Shown: positions 21,740 through 32,237, counted from the stretch's first letter. The stretch is 64,000 bases of DNA from Chaetomium olivaceum (GCA_039881045.1 JAYWVB010000005.1:248001-312000), one strand, 5' to 3'. Notes: generated from the sequence alone by a model not told the origin. Translations and numbers: made by a program.

Positions 21740-23198
21740 TACCCGGGGGATGGCGTTTGCACCCCAAAAGTGCGAATTAATTCACTTCAACAAAGGTCGG
21801 AGACAGTGGGAGAACCCGGTGGCCCTGGCCCACCCAGGGGCTAGTGGCTACAGCACAGTTAAGCCAGTGGAATCGGCTCGGTTTCTAGGCGTCTGGCTGG
21901 ACTGGAAGCTATCATGGAGGGCGCACCAACAAGCTGTGGAACGGAAACTCAAAACCCAAGATTTCGCCTTATCGAGGATTGCAGCAAAGACGTGGGGCCC
22001 GAGCCTATCCAGGGCTCGGGAGGTCTACGTAAAGTGCATCCGCAGTGCCATAGCTTACGGAGCCTCCAGCTTCCACCAACCAACAGCTCCAAGAGCTACA
22101 GGGCCGAAGGGGCCTGCAAAGGTCTTGTCAAAAGCTCAGAACAGGAGCCTTCGAATAGTAGTAGGGGCATACAAGTCAGCTCCTATTCGGTGCTTAGAAA
22201 CAGAGGCCTGGGTGCCACCGCTAGACTTATATCTCAACAAGCGGCTGGCCGACTTCGAGGGCCGGCTACAGAAGCAGGCCCTACAATCAGGGGCTGGGCC
22301 GGAGGCCGAGAGAACAACCACGGGGCATCTAATCACTGAGGCCTGCAATAAGATCTACCGAAGGTTCAACAAGAGGAGGAAAACCCGAGGCCGGAGGCCC
22401 CGTCAGGGCCCGCAGAGCCCCACGCCCACTGAACTAGCCGCTAGTGTAGTGGCCCAGTGGGTTAACTACAAATGGAAGATCGGGGGGAAGGATAGGGGGT
22501 CGAATACCAAGGAGGTGGTCGAACTGGCCTGGCAGGCCCGGTGGGAACAACAGAGAGCTAGTCAACAAAGTACTACTCGACAGGGGTATTAAACAGGAGG
22601 ATAGCCGACGAAGACCCCCCAGCCCTCTTATTTACCGACAAAGCTCTGATGAGACACGAAGGTCTTACAAAGGCGCAGAGCTCCCTCCTTTCCCAGGCCC
22701 GTATCGGGGATATAGGCCTCCGGGACTACCTGTTCAGGGTGAAAGTCCCGGAGGTCCGTACCCCCTATTGCGAGTGCGGGAGAGGCAGGGAGACAGTGGA
22801 GCACTTGGTGGTTTGGTGCCCCGACCCGCCGTTACAAAGGCCGTGGGACGGCAGAGAGATTCGGTCACATCGGGACCTACAAACCGTATTACGGGGAGTA
22901 GGTGCCCGGAGCAGAAGATTTGTTAGGAAGGTCCTTGGCTGGCTGATGGACTCTGGCCGGCTACTGGAGTATAGCCTAGCCAGAAGGCTGGAGCTAGAAA
23001 CAGTGGATGGGGAGGGCTAGAGGGCACGGAGGCCGGCAAAGGGCCTCCTTTCTTTTGCAGTATGACGGATTCACAGATTGTTGTCTCAAAGTGGTAGACA
23101 GAGGTTTTTATCCGGCCTATACGGTACGGTTCCCTTTGTAAATAGCAGTAGAAGGACCGGCGCGCCCCAGGGCATATCGGTGTAGGAAATAATAATAA
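21740..23198 (+). mobile_element. 5'-truncated Tad1-like LINE retrotransposon
   Basis: The plus-strand element starts inside the reverse-transcriptase frame: CELIHFNKGR, then ARFLGVWLDWKLSWRAH, and a C-terminal region to 22592. A second frame (22649-23020) carries the usual LINE tail with a C-x-C-G...H...C pattern (YCECGRGRETVEHLVVWC). The element ends in an (AAT)n tail at about 23187-23200. A 14-bp target duplication brackets it (the last bases overlap the tail, so 13-14 bp). Length about 1.46 kb; the catalytic YxDD half is absent, so it cannot move on its own. It lies antisense inside an intron of the chromate transporter. Confidence 0.9.
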
Positions 23199-23212
23199 TA
23201 ATTATCAACCCA
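23199..23212 (+). repeat. Target-site duplication, right copy
   Basis: Second copy of TAATTATCAACCCA, directly after the AAT-rich tail. Confidence 0.85.
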
Positions 23213-23599
23213 GTGCCCATCCAGCCTCATTTCACTCAGTGCTTGGTGTTTGGGGAGAGGGTGTGTCAGAAAGACCTACAACTTGCTCATCGATCCAGTG
23301 CAACCTGGTGACAAACTTGTCGCGAAACAGCTTAAAGTGCACGGGAGGGCCACCAAACGAGGTGAATCCCAGATGCCAATTGTGCCTGATGGTGTTCCAG
23401 AACTTGGACGCCCAGTCGCCCCCGTCGTCCCGCTCCCTGGTGGGGAACCAGCTGGATTTGATGCCCATGCTGGCTGGTTGGTGTGTCGTTATTGTCCCAA
23501 TTTGCGGTGCTTTGTTGTGTTGTGTTTCTTGCACAGAAGAATGAACCGGGTAAGAAAAGACAACGGTAGGCTGAGCGATGTTCGCCAACCTCGGAGTGC

Positions 23600-24809
23600 A
23601 AGTCGAGCCGAGAGTTGAAAAGTGGGATTCTGGTGTGCTTTAAGTTGCTCTGAGGGATCAGCTCGGGAGCAAGCTCTCGTCAACTTCACGTTTCCTACTT
23701 GACAAGAGTAACGTGCGCCAAGTTATGCCAAGAGAGCCAAGACTCGAGAGGGTCGTCAAAGAAACGATTTTTGGCCCGCGCACCAGAACACGTGTGCAGT
23801 GCCACATTGCCATTGGTTGACATGTATCCAGGCCACTTTCGGCGAGACAGTTGAGGCAAAGTGGTGGAGCAAAATTACCGCTGACCACTCCGCGGACTCA
23901 TAGCAGATGATGCGAACCCGCCTTGAGACACGAGACGAGCCGCGACAATCGCCTTGGGTTCTCTGTTTCTGGTCAAGCCTTGTGCTGCCTTACCCCCGAT
24001 CTTTCAAACAGCGGCAGTGCAAGCGAGCCACACCCACCTAAACAAGTCAGCCGCTGGACCGACCTTCACACAATGTCCTTCAACTTTTAGTTGTCTGGAA
24101 GGCAACAGAAATCACAGATGACGGGGCAGATATTAATTGTCTGCTAGATACCATGTCAAACCGAATTACTGTAATTATTGAGGGAACAGATCCAGGTTGA
24201 TGAGAAAGGACGAATTCCCTTTTGGCGGATTTCCAGGCGAAGACCGCTCGAGGCCCGCGTGCTCTGCTAAGCCGTTATCAACGCTAGCCGGTGTTGCCGT
24301 CGCGACGACAATTAGTTGACACTCAACATCATGTTTAACTAGTTTGATTGCTGCCATGGACTGACAAAGTTGCCGCTATCATGCTCGCATGATTGACTCA
24401 CTCACAGATGCGCTTCATTGCAGGTGTCCGTGAGGCCAAGACATCTCAAGGGGCTTGTGGTAACGGATAATCGACTTTATTGTGGGTGCTGCTGGGACAT
24501 CAAGGTACAAGCGAGTCATAATGGCCCGTGCAAATTGCTTACTGATGCTGGCATACTATAGGTACTCCTTTGTACATGGCAGGACAGAGGGGTTCGGACC
24601 CACAAAAAGCCAGTGCGATGTATTTATCAGTACGGAGTACTTGATCTGAGTCTAGCCGGTACTTCTTGTGACGCTCACGTGACTTAGCCCGTAGAATTCC
24701 ATGGAAGGCGATCGAAGGTTTAAGAATGCAAGGTGGGGCTCTTTGTGGGCCGTTGGGACAGCGAACCGACAAGAAGCAGCCAGGCGATGTCCTGTGATGT
24801 GGCAACATC
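23600..24809. other. No recognisable gene
   Basis: About 1.2 kb upstream of the chromate-transporter start and of the next family copy. Short frames only, no motif or RNA gene seen. Confidence 0.4.
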
Positions 24810-26081
24810 ATGGAGCAATTCGAGACTGCCAACGACTGGCCAAGTGATGATGCGAGCGACTCTCAGGACTCCGGTTCTTCGTCTTCCGATAGCGAAGAGT
24901 CCCCAGCCCGCTCCAAGAAGCCAGCTGAGACCTGCAGGGGACTGCCCTCACGTTCGTACCACATGCTAACTGGGACCCAGAACGGTCATACGAAGGCGAA
25001 CGAGCGATACCTTGGAACATGCAATGGAAGATATGCTTGAAAAAGAGGGAGCAGACAGGCGAATCGGAGTTGGGCATCGTGATTTCGCCACGCAAGTTCT
25101 GGAAACACGTCCTTCAACCCAAGGTGACCGCTGCGACAGCCGACAAGCTGTGGAAGGAAGAAGACACGAAAATTGTTCTGTCCGTAACCGACCGCAAAAC
25201 TGCCAACATAAAGCGATATCCGAAACTGAAGGTTGATTGGAAATACGTTTCGAAAGCAACTCCAGGACTGGAGCAGGTTTGTTGCTGACGGTAAGAAGAT
25301 GACCGTCTCGGTAACATTCTTCTACCAGAATGTGGACTCTGCCAAATCCGGCAGAAGGGGTGCAACAGCCAACCAGCAAGCCGAGTTAGAAGCCAGGACT
25401 GTTGGTCTAGAGCGAGGGGCGTGCATCAGGAAGGCGTATCTCCTCATGCGTTGTCCCGGGCCGCCGTGTACAAAAGGCTCCGACCACTGCTGGCAGAACG
25501 ACGGAAAACACTACCCCCTTTGGCCTCATCACGTCAGGATGCTTGCCGAACACATGCAGACTGGGAAACCCTGAACGGGCACGACGATGTCCAGAAGAGT
25601 TTCGCCGCCTGGTCCGGGATGCAGAACGCGAGCGGGGGAGAGAGAGAGTACAGAAAGAGCGGGGGAAGACGCGCAAACGGAGGCGACGCGATTCGGATAG
25701 CTCAGCCGCCGGCGTCCTGGCCAACCAATGCCATCGATGTGGGGCCGGAAGCGGCGCGTCGCACCTCACGTTCCACGCTCTCCCAGCATTGTTTTCCCAA
25801 ACTCTCCGCTGGCACGGCTCAACATACCCAGGGAAGACGCGGTCAAGGCGTACAGTGCTTGGCATCAGGCCCAGGTTTGCACCGAGGAACAGAAGCAGCA
25901 TTATGACGCAGCTCGGGAGCTGACTCTGGCGCAATGCTACGATCTCAACATGCTTACGATCAATAAGCCGAAGATGTACCATTTCTTTACCAGGAACGGA
26001 ATACCAGCTAGGGTTGCATGGCGTTTTGTTTGTGATGTGGAGGCATTCTTGGACGATCACGAAAGAGCACGGAGCGCATGA
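24810..26081 (+). pseudogene. CPGPPC-motif family of unknown function, frameshifted copy
   Basis: Homologous along its length to the minus-strand copy at 51277-52558. Matching blocks in order: TANDWPSDD, RSQLRPA, WDPERSYEGE, ELGIVISPRKFW, IVLSVTDR, QLQDWSRF, RCPGPPCTKGSDHCW, RRCPEEFRRL with RKRRRRDS, and a C-terminal LNIPREDAVKAYSAWH ... RFVCDVEAFLDDH. The blocks are spread over all three frames, needing at least five single-base shifts (about 24900, 24950, 25253, 25590, 25780). The CPGPPC...HCW cluster could bind a metal. I do not recognise the function. The strong conservation of order with copy 2 shows it was once a real protein. Confidence 0.7.
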
Positions 26082-26346
26082 TGGAATATTCAGAGAGGCT
26101 ACAATACAATATAAATCCCTTCTGCTGTGTTCCAAAAATGAGAACGACATCGATTTTGTGACGATTCCCAAGTGCCTTCTCCCCATCTTCCTGACAATTC
26201 TGCACACTGAGTGAAATTGGGGTTCTTACCATATTCCTGACCGTCGAGTACTCGAGGGTACTCCGAAGTACAACCTGCATCCAAATATGGCTGGCAGCTT
26301 GGCCTAAATTTTGCAGTGCTGACATGGTCAGCCGTACCTTTAGGTA

Positions 26347-27290
26347 CAGTGGGGGTCCAAAAGTCTGACACACCCCGCATCTGGACCCCCGCCACACACT
26401 TTTCTAATCCAGTAACCTATCTACATATCTTAGCATAACTCTCCACCACAATAAGTTCTAGTAAAATAGCTATATACAGATAGTAGCCAGGTTTCAGCCT
26501 TCAATATTTTGTCCACAAACCCCTAGCTTTCTTGACTGCAGCCAGTCGACGGGGCATTGAGTCGATCAGCTGGTCATTCTCATCCTGGCCAATTGCCCAC
26601 CAGCATGCTCGCAAACAGCGAGTGAATTCAGCAATATCCAGCTGGTTTTTCTTAAGCAACCAGATATCTGGATAAAGCTGCTTCATCTTCCGTTTTAACA
26701 GAGCCCACATATGCTCAATTGGATTGAGATCTGGGCTGTGAGCAGGCTAGCCGTCAAGGACCTCAATCATGTGATTGAGGAGCCACTCCGTCGAGGATAT
26801 TGATGTATGAAGCGAGCGTTATCCTGCTGGAAATGCCTTGTACCGTCGTAAATTGGAAGAAGGCCCTGTTCCAAGGCTCGCTGATAGCTCCAAGAGCTAT
26901 ATCCTCCTTTTTGCGGTGGTTGATAGTCACGTTCCATGACGATGAGGTCAGTCCTCCCCCCTTTCTAGATTCCAGCCTAGATCATAATCGAGATTTTGCC
27001 CTTGCCATGACTTTGTATATTCAAGGGAGAAAAATGAACCTGTCTCCCCAGACCGTATTCCTCTTCACTATAAAAGAGCGCAGTCAATCTGTCGACAAAG
27101 CGGTGGGTGTTAAGTTTCAGTGGAATCCAAGGGATTGATAGCTGAGATACCAAAGGTCTCTCGATAGAAGATATCCTTCACCTAACGAAGTTTTGGGGTT
27201 TCCACTTCGACTGTAAGTCCCCGCTAAATCTGCCGAGCTGTTAAGTCGCCCCTCGCCACAGTGCACTAATTAGTGCCTTTGGCAGTCTTA
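26347..27290 (-). mobile_element. Degenerate Tc1/mariner-type transposon
   Basis: The minus-strand translation yields a DDE transposase of Tc1 type: SEEEYGLGRQVHFS, IMIWAGI, DLIVMERD, GGYSSWSYQRALEQGLLPIY, QQDNARFIH, PAHSPDLNPIEHMW, and the terminal SMPRRLAAVKKARGLWTKY at 26501. Two TAG codons (complement of 26965-26967 and 26747-26749) sit at expected Trp positions. A further frame change lies between the QQDNA and SPDLNPIE blocks. A candidate left terminal sequence starts after a TA at 26345 (CAGTGGGGGTCCAAAAGTC). I found no matching right terminus. Non-functional relic. Confidence 0.75.
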
Positions 27291-27499
27291 TCAGCCTTCC
27301 TCTGATAGACAAACCCAGCCCTGCTCTAGATCCCAGTACCCTTGCTCTCTTCCGGCGTCGTCTCCACAATCATAACCATCCACCGTCGCCCCCAATTGAT
27401 GCCGCCCCCGCCGTCTCCCGTTCTCCGTACCGCAGCAATCTGCAGGGCAATGAGACACGGCGGCGCGTTCCCATCTGCGCTTATCACTATGTCCGCATG

Positions 27500-27790
27500 T
27501 GGACACCCGAAAACCCTCATTGGCGGGGTAATTGAAAGTGATCGAATTGATCGCGCCCCAACGGGTTGCACGGCCCCCAAGATCTCGAGTGATGTTGAAG
27601 GGGTGTCCTCGTTCTCTCATCAGTATTTCGCCTAGGAGACGTCATATAGTTAACCTCTTCCCCGCAAGTCATTCCATAATTACGTCACTAGGATCGGCAT
27701 TATCGAACACGAAAGGCTGGCCATTGCAAGCCCGTGACCATCCTTGTCACGCCATTTTTGTACATATCGTAATTCATATTTACAAAGTGT
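27500..27790. repeat. Diverged direct duplication, copy A
   Basis: Aligns with 30850-31110: shared TGGCGGGGT, CCCCAAGATCTCGA, GACGTCATATAG, CCATAAT-ACGT and CACGCCATTTT landmarks in the same order. A further shared block (ACTACTCCCGAT-TGGTAAG) lies at 28060 and 31130. The content is unknown. Confidence 0.65.
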
Positions 27791-27947
27791 TTGGCTAACT
27801 CCTTGGTAATGGGTAGTTGCTATCCACACCTCTGCAGCTTGGCATGGAAGATAAATTAGACAACAGAGAACGGTGGATACGTCCTCTATACTAATCCCTA
27901 GTGCTGTAACGTTGAAATATTATAAAAGACTTCACTCGTTATTGTTC

Positions 27948-28594
27948 ATGATCCTAAGCAAGAATGAGACTGTGCCAGACAGTGCCGGAACCTCCCCTGC
28001 AACGCCTGCCAGCGCTGTCGGGCTGGTCTGCGGCAGCCTAGTGGCGATATGCTTGATAGTACTACTCCCGATATGGTAAGGGCTACCCAAATTCGGCGTG
28101 CTGTGGCTGCTTGCCGGTGCTGCCTTTTCTAATTGCCGTGACGCTTGTTAATAGACAAGGAAACAGCCTCCCTAGATATCGAACGGTACAAGACGACTTA
28201 GAGACGGGCAGTTCCTTCCGAGTTGAGAACCTAAACCGCGTTTCTCCACCAGCAACATATCGAGAGTGGATACTAAGGACGCGAAACGGCGAACGTCGCT
28301 TTCCATGGTCAACTACCTGCCTCATCTGGTACGGACGAACGCTCTATTGCCGCAAGATATATGCAGACAGGCATTGACGGACTGTTTCATCTTAGTGTCA
28401 TTTGCCTGGAACCCCTACAAAGCTCATCTAGAGTCCGTTGTTTACCATGTGGCCATCTTTTCCACTCGATATGTATTCTGATGTGGTTTCTGAGACGCCA
28501 TAGCACCTGTCCAATCTGTAAATCTAGCTATTTGTCCGGCATACTGGCTGCCAGTGCTAGGGGTTCAAGAAATAGTGCGCAACCAGATAGATGA
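27948..28594 (+). CDS. RING-H2 membrane protein, probable E3 ubiquitin ligase
   Basis: Start ATG at 27948, shortly after a TATAAAAG sequence (27921). Residues about 25-43 form one hydrophobic membrane segment (VGLVCGSLVAICLIVLLPIW). Splicing from CATCTG to the TTAG acceptor ending about 28394 creates Cys at the join and completes a RING-H2: CVICLEPL ... CLPCGHLFHSIC ... CPIC. The spacing C-x2-C ... C-x-H-x2-H-x2-C ... C-x2-C is canonical for zinc-binding E3 ligases. A first intron (GTAAGG at 28076 to TAG at 28154) would create TGA at the junction, so that border is wrong or the gene is damaged. The 3' end may continue in another frame to 28941. Confidence 0.6.
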
Positions 28595-28964
28595 GTGGCC
28601 ACGAGGAGGCGAGACAACAACATTACAGGATATGGTATATAAATCAGCTGAACCTACACACTTCCCGGATTTTCAAGAGAAGGGCTCGGGCGATGCTGTC
28701 ACAGCCAACGGGCGGTTTGCTGAACCTCGTTTCCCGAACAACCACCAGCTTAGATGGAGAGGAAAGTTGGAGTGATTACTGGGACGCACTTGGTCTTAGC
28801 TCCCACAAGGGCCCACTCGGGCGCACTCCACCAGAGCCACACAGCAGATCTACAGCAGATCGGCGGCATGAACGTTTTGAAGTCAACCAAACCGTCATTC
28901 AATGCGCAAGTCCGCGCTGCGTTATTTCTCGAAGTCATTGAGAGCTCCATTACTATCGATTATT

Positions 28965-29285
28965 AGATCGCCCGCCGCCAGGAATCCCGGCTTGTCTTTC
29001 CTCTCAGATTCGTCCTTCTCGTTTGCTTGGTGTTTAGCCCGTCTTTCTCCATTCCCAAGATCCCAACTTGTGCGCGCGCGTTGGCCCGCTCTTCGTTCAG
29101 GACGTCCTTGTCCTCGTCCCAATCGACGTCGTACTCGACCGCAATCATTTCTCTGCCGGCGTGAGACCGTCACATTCACGGCCGCTTTTATGACTCAAGT
29201 GCTTGCTGATGATGTAATGCAGGAACCACAGATAGCCACCCATCATGGTCGCGAGCTCAGCGAGAACCTAGGTGATCGGGTTTGA
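28965..29285 (-). pseudogene. Remnant of mitochondrial calcium uniporter (MCU)-like protein
   Basis: Minus-strand frames give MMGGYLWFLHYI (membrane-segment-like), then NVTVSRRQ, then AVEYDVDWDED. In fungal MCU proteins the second membrane helix is followed by a NxTVSRRQ motif and, after a coiled coil, by AxEYDVEWDE. Here the pieces are in the right order but in different frames, and the coiled coil between them is missing. Recognition is from family knowledge; moderate certainty. Confidence 0.5.
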
Positions 29286-29439
29286 GATCCCTAGCTACCA
29301 GCTGCTCGTCGCTCTCGTCCCTATGTGCCGTGCAAGCAGAGCACCTACCAGCGAACAAACTATACGACGAACACCAACCGGTGAGCAAGGCGGACGCCTA
29401 CCGAGTCCGGCCAATTCAGCACCCCTGTACTGACAAGGC

Positions 29440-29850
29440 TCCAATACTAACCCCGTTCCCTCCCAAGCCCAAGATTATAGAGGTGTTAAGATGCGCGAGA
29501 GGCCCAAGTCAGCATTATTATGCCCCTACTTCCCGAGCAGCAACATAGCGGGGCCCTAGGTCTACGACGAGTTGAGGTTCGTGACGGCAGTCGGGCAGAC
29601 CCTCAACTGCCTCGCCTTCCCCGCACGGGCGCGGCGTCACGTGCCGTGACATCAAGCCCGACAAAGGTGCTTGAGCGGCTTTGGCATGTCCAAGGTCGTC
29701 ACGGAAATAACGTAGCTCCAGTCCTTTTGCGGATCGCTCAAGTATATAGCGCCCGAGGTGTTCCTTTTCAACGATACGGCCTACGGCCCGCCTGCTGATG
29801 TATAGTCCCTTGGCGTCATGGCCCTCGAGCGGTTGCACGGCAAACATTGA
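29440..29850 (+). pseudogene. Ser/Thr protein kinase pseudogene
   Basis: Fragments of kinase subdomains appear in order across frames: an N-lobe end with MPLLP, CRDIKPDK (catalytic loop), GFGMSKVV (DFG mutated to GFG), SFCGSLKYIAPEVF (activation segment/APE) and DV-stop-SLGVMALE. The TAG at 29803-29805 replaces the near-invariant Trp of the D-V-W-S-L-G motif. Another TAG lies between GMSKVVTEIT and LQSFCG. No intact frame; dead gene. Confidence 0.7.
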
Positions 29851-30039
29851 TTAGCGGGAAGGAGAATGCAGTATACGTAACAGTAAAGCGGTGATACTCT
29901 GTAGTGTACACTGTCTTGTACAACCTGAAGAATATACAGCCTGCGAGGGCTCCCTAGGGGAGACTTGGCGTATAAAGGAGTGAGATGTGCAACTTCACCT
30001 TATTTTATACAATTTCCCTAACTTAATCAAGCTTCCCCA

Positions 30040-30621
30040 TCACTGAATAGAAATCTTCTTAGCGCCACGTTTCTCGGCCTTGGGCACTGAAATGTCGAGA
30101 ACGCCGTCCTTGAACTTGGCCCGGACCTTGTCCTGGTCGACGGGGGACGGGAAGGTGAAGACACGCGAGAATTCGCCGTAGGACCGCTCACTCAGCCAGT
30201 ATCTGGATTTTGGCTTTGCTCCCTCGTCACCGCCCTCCTTTCCCTTGGTCGTCGCAGCATGCTCCTCCTTCTTGCTGCCTTCGCCGCCCTCGATCTCCTT
30301 GGTCTCCTGGGCTCCCTCGAGTAGTGCCGCGTCGCCCTCCGTATGCTTGCGCTCCGAGTGGCCGCGCACCACGAGGGTCTGGCCGTCGATAAGCTCAATC
30401 TCAACGTTCTCGGGGGCCACACCGGGTAGCTCGCCCTGCAACACGTACTCCTTCTCCCGCTCGGTCACGTCAAACTTGGGCGAGAAGGTAACGACGCTGG
30501 TGCTGCCCTGGGTGCCGGCCAGCTGCTGGCCGGCGTACCGCTCAAAGTCGTCCAGCATCCGGAAGAGGGACGAGAAGCCGGGGGTGCCGGTATGCGAGAA
30601 GCGGGGGTGCCAGAGAGACAT
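30040..30621 (-). CDS. Small heat-shock protein, HSP20/HSP30 family
   Basis: 193 aa from ATG at 30621 (MSLWHPRF), chosen because the family begins with this aromatic-rich start; an upstream in-frame extension to 30723 is unlikely. The alpha-crystallin domain runs from PKFDVTEREKEYVLQGELPG to the end. It contains an insertion rich in Glu/Lys/Gly (about residues 100-140) typical of the fungal HSP30 type, the conserved SYGEFSRVFTFPSPVDQDKV, and the C-terminal KDGVLDISVPKAEK. It ends KKISIQ. ATP-independent chaperone holding unfolded proteins. The upstream region has TTC/GAA pieces that could be heat-shock elements but not a clean array. Intact. Confidence 0.93.
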   Translation of the reverse strand: MSLWHPRFSHTGTPGFSSLFRMLDDFERYAGQQLAGTQGSTSVVTFSPKFDVTEREKEYVLQGELPGVAPENVEIELIDGQTLVVRGHSERKHTEGDAALLEGAQETKEIEGGEGSKKEEHAATTKGKEGGDEGAKPKSRYWLSERSYGEFSRVFTFPSPVDQDKVRAKFKDGVLDISVPKAEKRGAKKISIQ

Positions 30622-30849
30622 GGTGTGTTGGCTTAGTATTACTACCTTTTGAGGGAGAAGTGATAGTTTCTGGAGTCGAAGTGCTGGAACAATCCGTGAT
30701 ATCTGAGTGCGTAGTACTTGCATTATGCTGGTGTGAGGAAGCCCGAATACACGGGACTAAATGATCACGTCACGCCTGCCACACGGCTCCATCACCGACG
30801 GCAAAATCTCCTCGTGCGACCTAGACCATCGTTCACAACTCGAAATCCG

Positions 30850-31110
30850 TAATGGCGGGGTGATTAAGATGATCGAATCGATCCATGTCCCAGATGTGTG
30901 TGGACCCCAAGATCTCGAACCTCGGATGTAGGGAGGCGAAGCGATATCTTTCGTTGTTTCATCACTCTTTCCTATGGAAGACGTCATATAGATAGCCCTC
31001 CGTAACGTCGTACCATAATAACGTGCCCAAGATTGCCACCATCGACAAGTCTGGTCATTGTAAGTCGAGACCATCTGATGCCCCACGCCATTTTCGGACA
31101 AAAGTCCGTG
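30850..31110. repeat. Diverged direct duplication, copy B
   Basis: Partner of 27500-27790; see that entry. Lies about 230 bp upstream of the HSP30 start. No gene is recognised in 31190-31700 beyond it. Confidence 0.65.
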
Positions 31111-31701
31111 GCACCGCATCATGAGAAGGACTACTCCCGATGTGGTAAGCGCGGCCCCAATTCAGCGCGCCGCGTTTCCTGATTGGGAGAAGCTTTGACG
31201 GCAGTATGAAGCTACTCGGGAAATGGATCTCGATCGACGTGCTGGGCGGTGGCGATGCCGAGACGTGGGGGTTCGATTTTTCGTGATTGTGCAAAAAGTG
31301 ATGCGCCGCTCAATGGTGAGCCTTTCTGTTCTCCGAGCTGCAGTGTTAGGGTCTGCACGAAGTTGCAGATACAGTGCGACCCAGTGGCGACCGTATAAAA
31401 AGGGTCTCGAATAGTGGATGCATCTGAGGTGCATTCCAAGATAGTGAGGCAGGCCGTTTCTGAGCTGCAGGGTTATTTTGGAGCTCCTCAAGGCAGTCTT
31501 TTGCCCGTTCTTTCATATTCACTGAGGCGACCTTGAACAGGGGCATCACACAACGCAGGATCTTGATCACCACTGAAACCGCCTCGATTCGCCTGCCTCA
31601 TTCAGGCCAGAAGTATTAGACCATGTTCCCTGGCAACGTAAACTGTGGTGGGGTGTTTTTTGACATACAGTCTCCCATAAAACCAACAAGTAATACATTA
31701 G

Positions 31702-32001
31702 TTAACCATCGCTGTCGCTATGCCTGTCCTCTGACGCAAGTCTTGAAATCATTCGTGCAGATGTCTTCCTCTCTCTTCCTCGTTTGTGTATTAAGAGTAG
31801 CTTCTTTCTAGCTTCCTCGTGCCATACACACAGAGGCTTGCCGTCAAAAATAATATCGTCGTCTTTAATAGACGTAGAAATAATCCATGAACGATTGGCG
31901 ATATTCCTCTCGTCCGTGGTTGCATGAGGGACCCGAATCGAAGCGAGTGGAGTAGAGCGCTGTAATGGCGAATATATTTTTGAATTTTCAGATGAAGACA
32001 T
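31702..32001 (-). CDS. Small hypothetical protein
   Basis: An ATG at 32001 opens about 99 residues with a charged composition. It contains DDDIIFDGKPLCVWHEEARK, a pattern (acidic run, FDGKPL, then W/Y-x-E) I associate with uncharacterised multicopy fungal proteins, and an Arg/Lys-rich stretch followed by an acidic tail. No signal peptide or membrane segment. Function unknown; it may be a fragment. Confidence 0.35.
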   Translation of the reverse strand: MSSSENSKIYSPLQRSTPLASIRVPHATTDERNIANRSWIISTSIKDDDIIFDGKPLCVWHEEARKKLLLIHKRGRERKTSARMISRLASEDRHSDSDG

Positions 32002-32237
32002 TCCGGTTATATAAATCAGACGACTAGCGTTTAGGCTGCGTCTAATGTATAATAGGAGGATGAAGTTTAGACTAGATAATATATGCACCTTTGGCAGAGA
32101 TGTCATATAGGAAGAAGGAAAAAAAGAAAGCTAATGATAATTTCTCGTCTTTAGTAGATGCTAGTCAGTAGTGTTTGGTCTGCCGGCAAAGGGACCCAGT
32201 ATCTACATCGGCTGGCCTGGCTGGTCAGGCCACCCAT

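Larger units (their letters stand above)
20187..23468 (-). pseudogene. Chromate (ChrA-type) transporter, intron split by a LINE, two frameshifts
   Basis: Membrane protein of the CHR family, which exports or takes up chromate/sulfate. The N-terminal exon ends at 23283 with LGFTSFGGPPVHFK and LHWIDEQ. An intron (23282-21709) contains a complete LINE insertion. Exon 2 (21708-21587) gives YQELFSVCQAFSGPGSTKM; the intron at 21586-21512 joins it to LPGALGMFGLAVGVS. The second CHR half has FGGGPVVIPLLREYVV and GFPGPNFNFAVYLGA. A long charged loop separates the halves. One base is missing near 20665-20670 (before WVSPRDF) and another near 20424-20429 (before VNAAAVG); both lie in short G runs, so sequencing error is possible. 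A start at 23468 (MGIKSSW) or 23588 is open. Confidence 0.85.

Noticed and set aside
25610..25720. Arg/Glu-rich plus frame as a separate gene
   Set aside because: It aligns with the basic middle segment of the CPGPPC family, so it is part of that frameshifted copy.
27291..27620. Minus-strand 109-codon frame in duplication copy A
   Set aside because: Partly shared with copy B in a different frame and not recognised; too little to call a gene.
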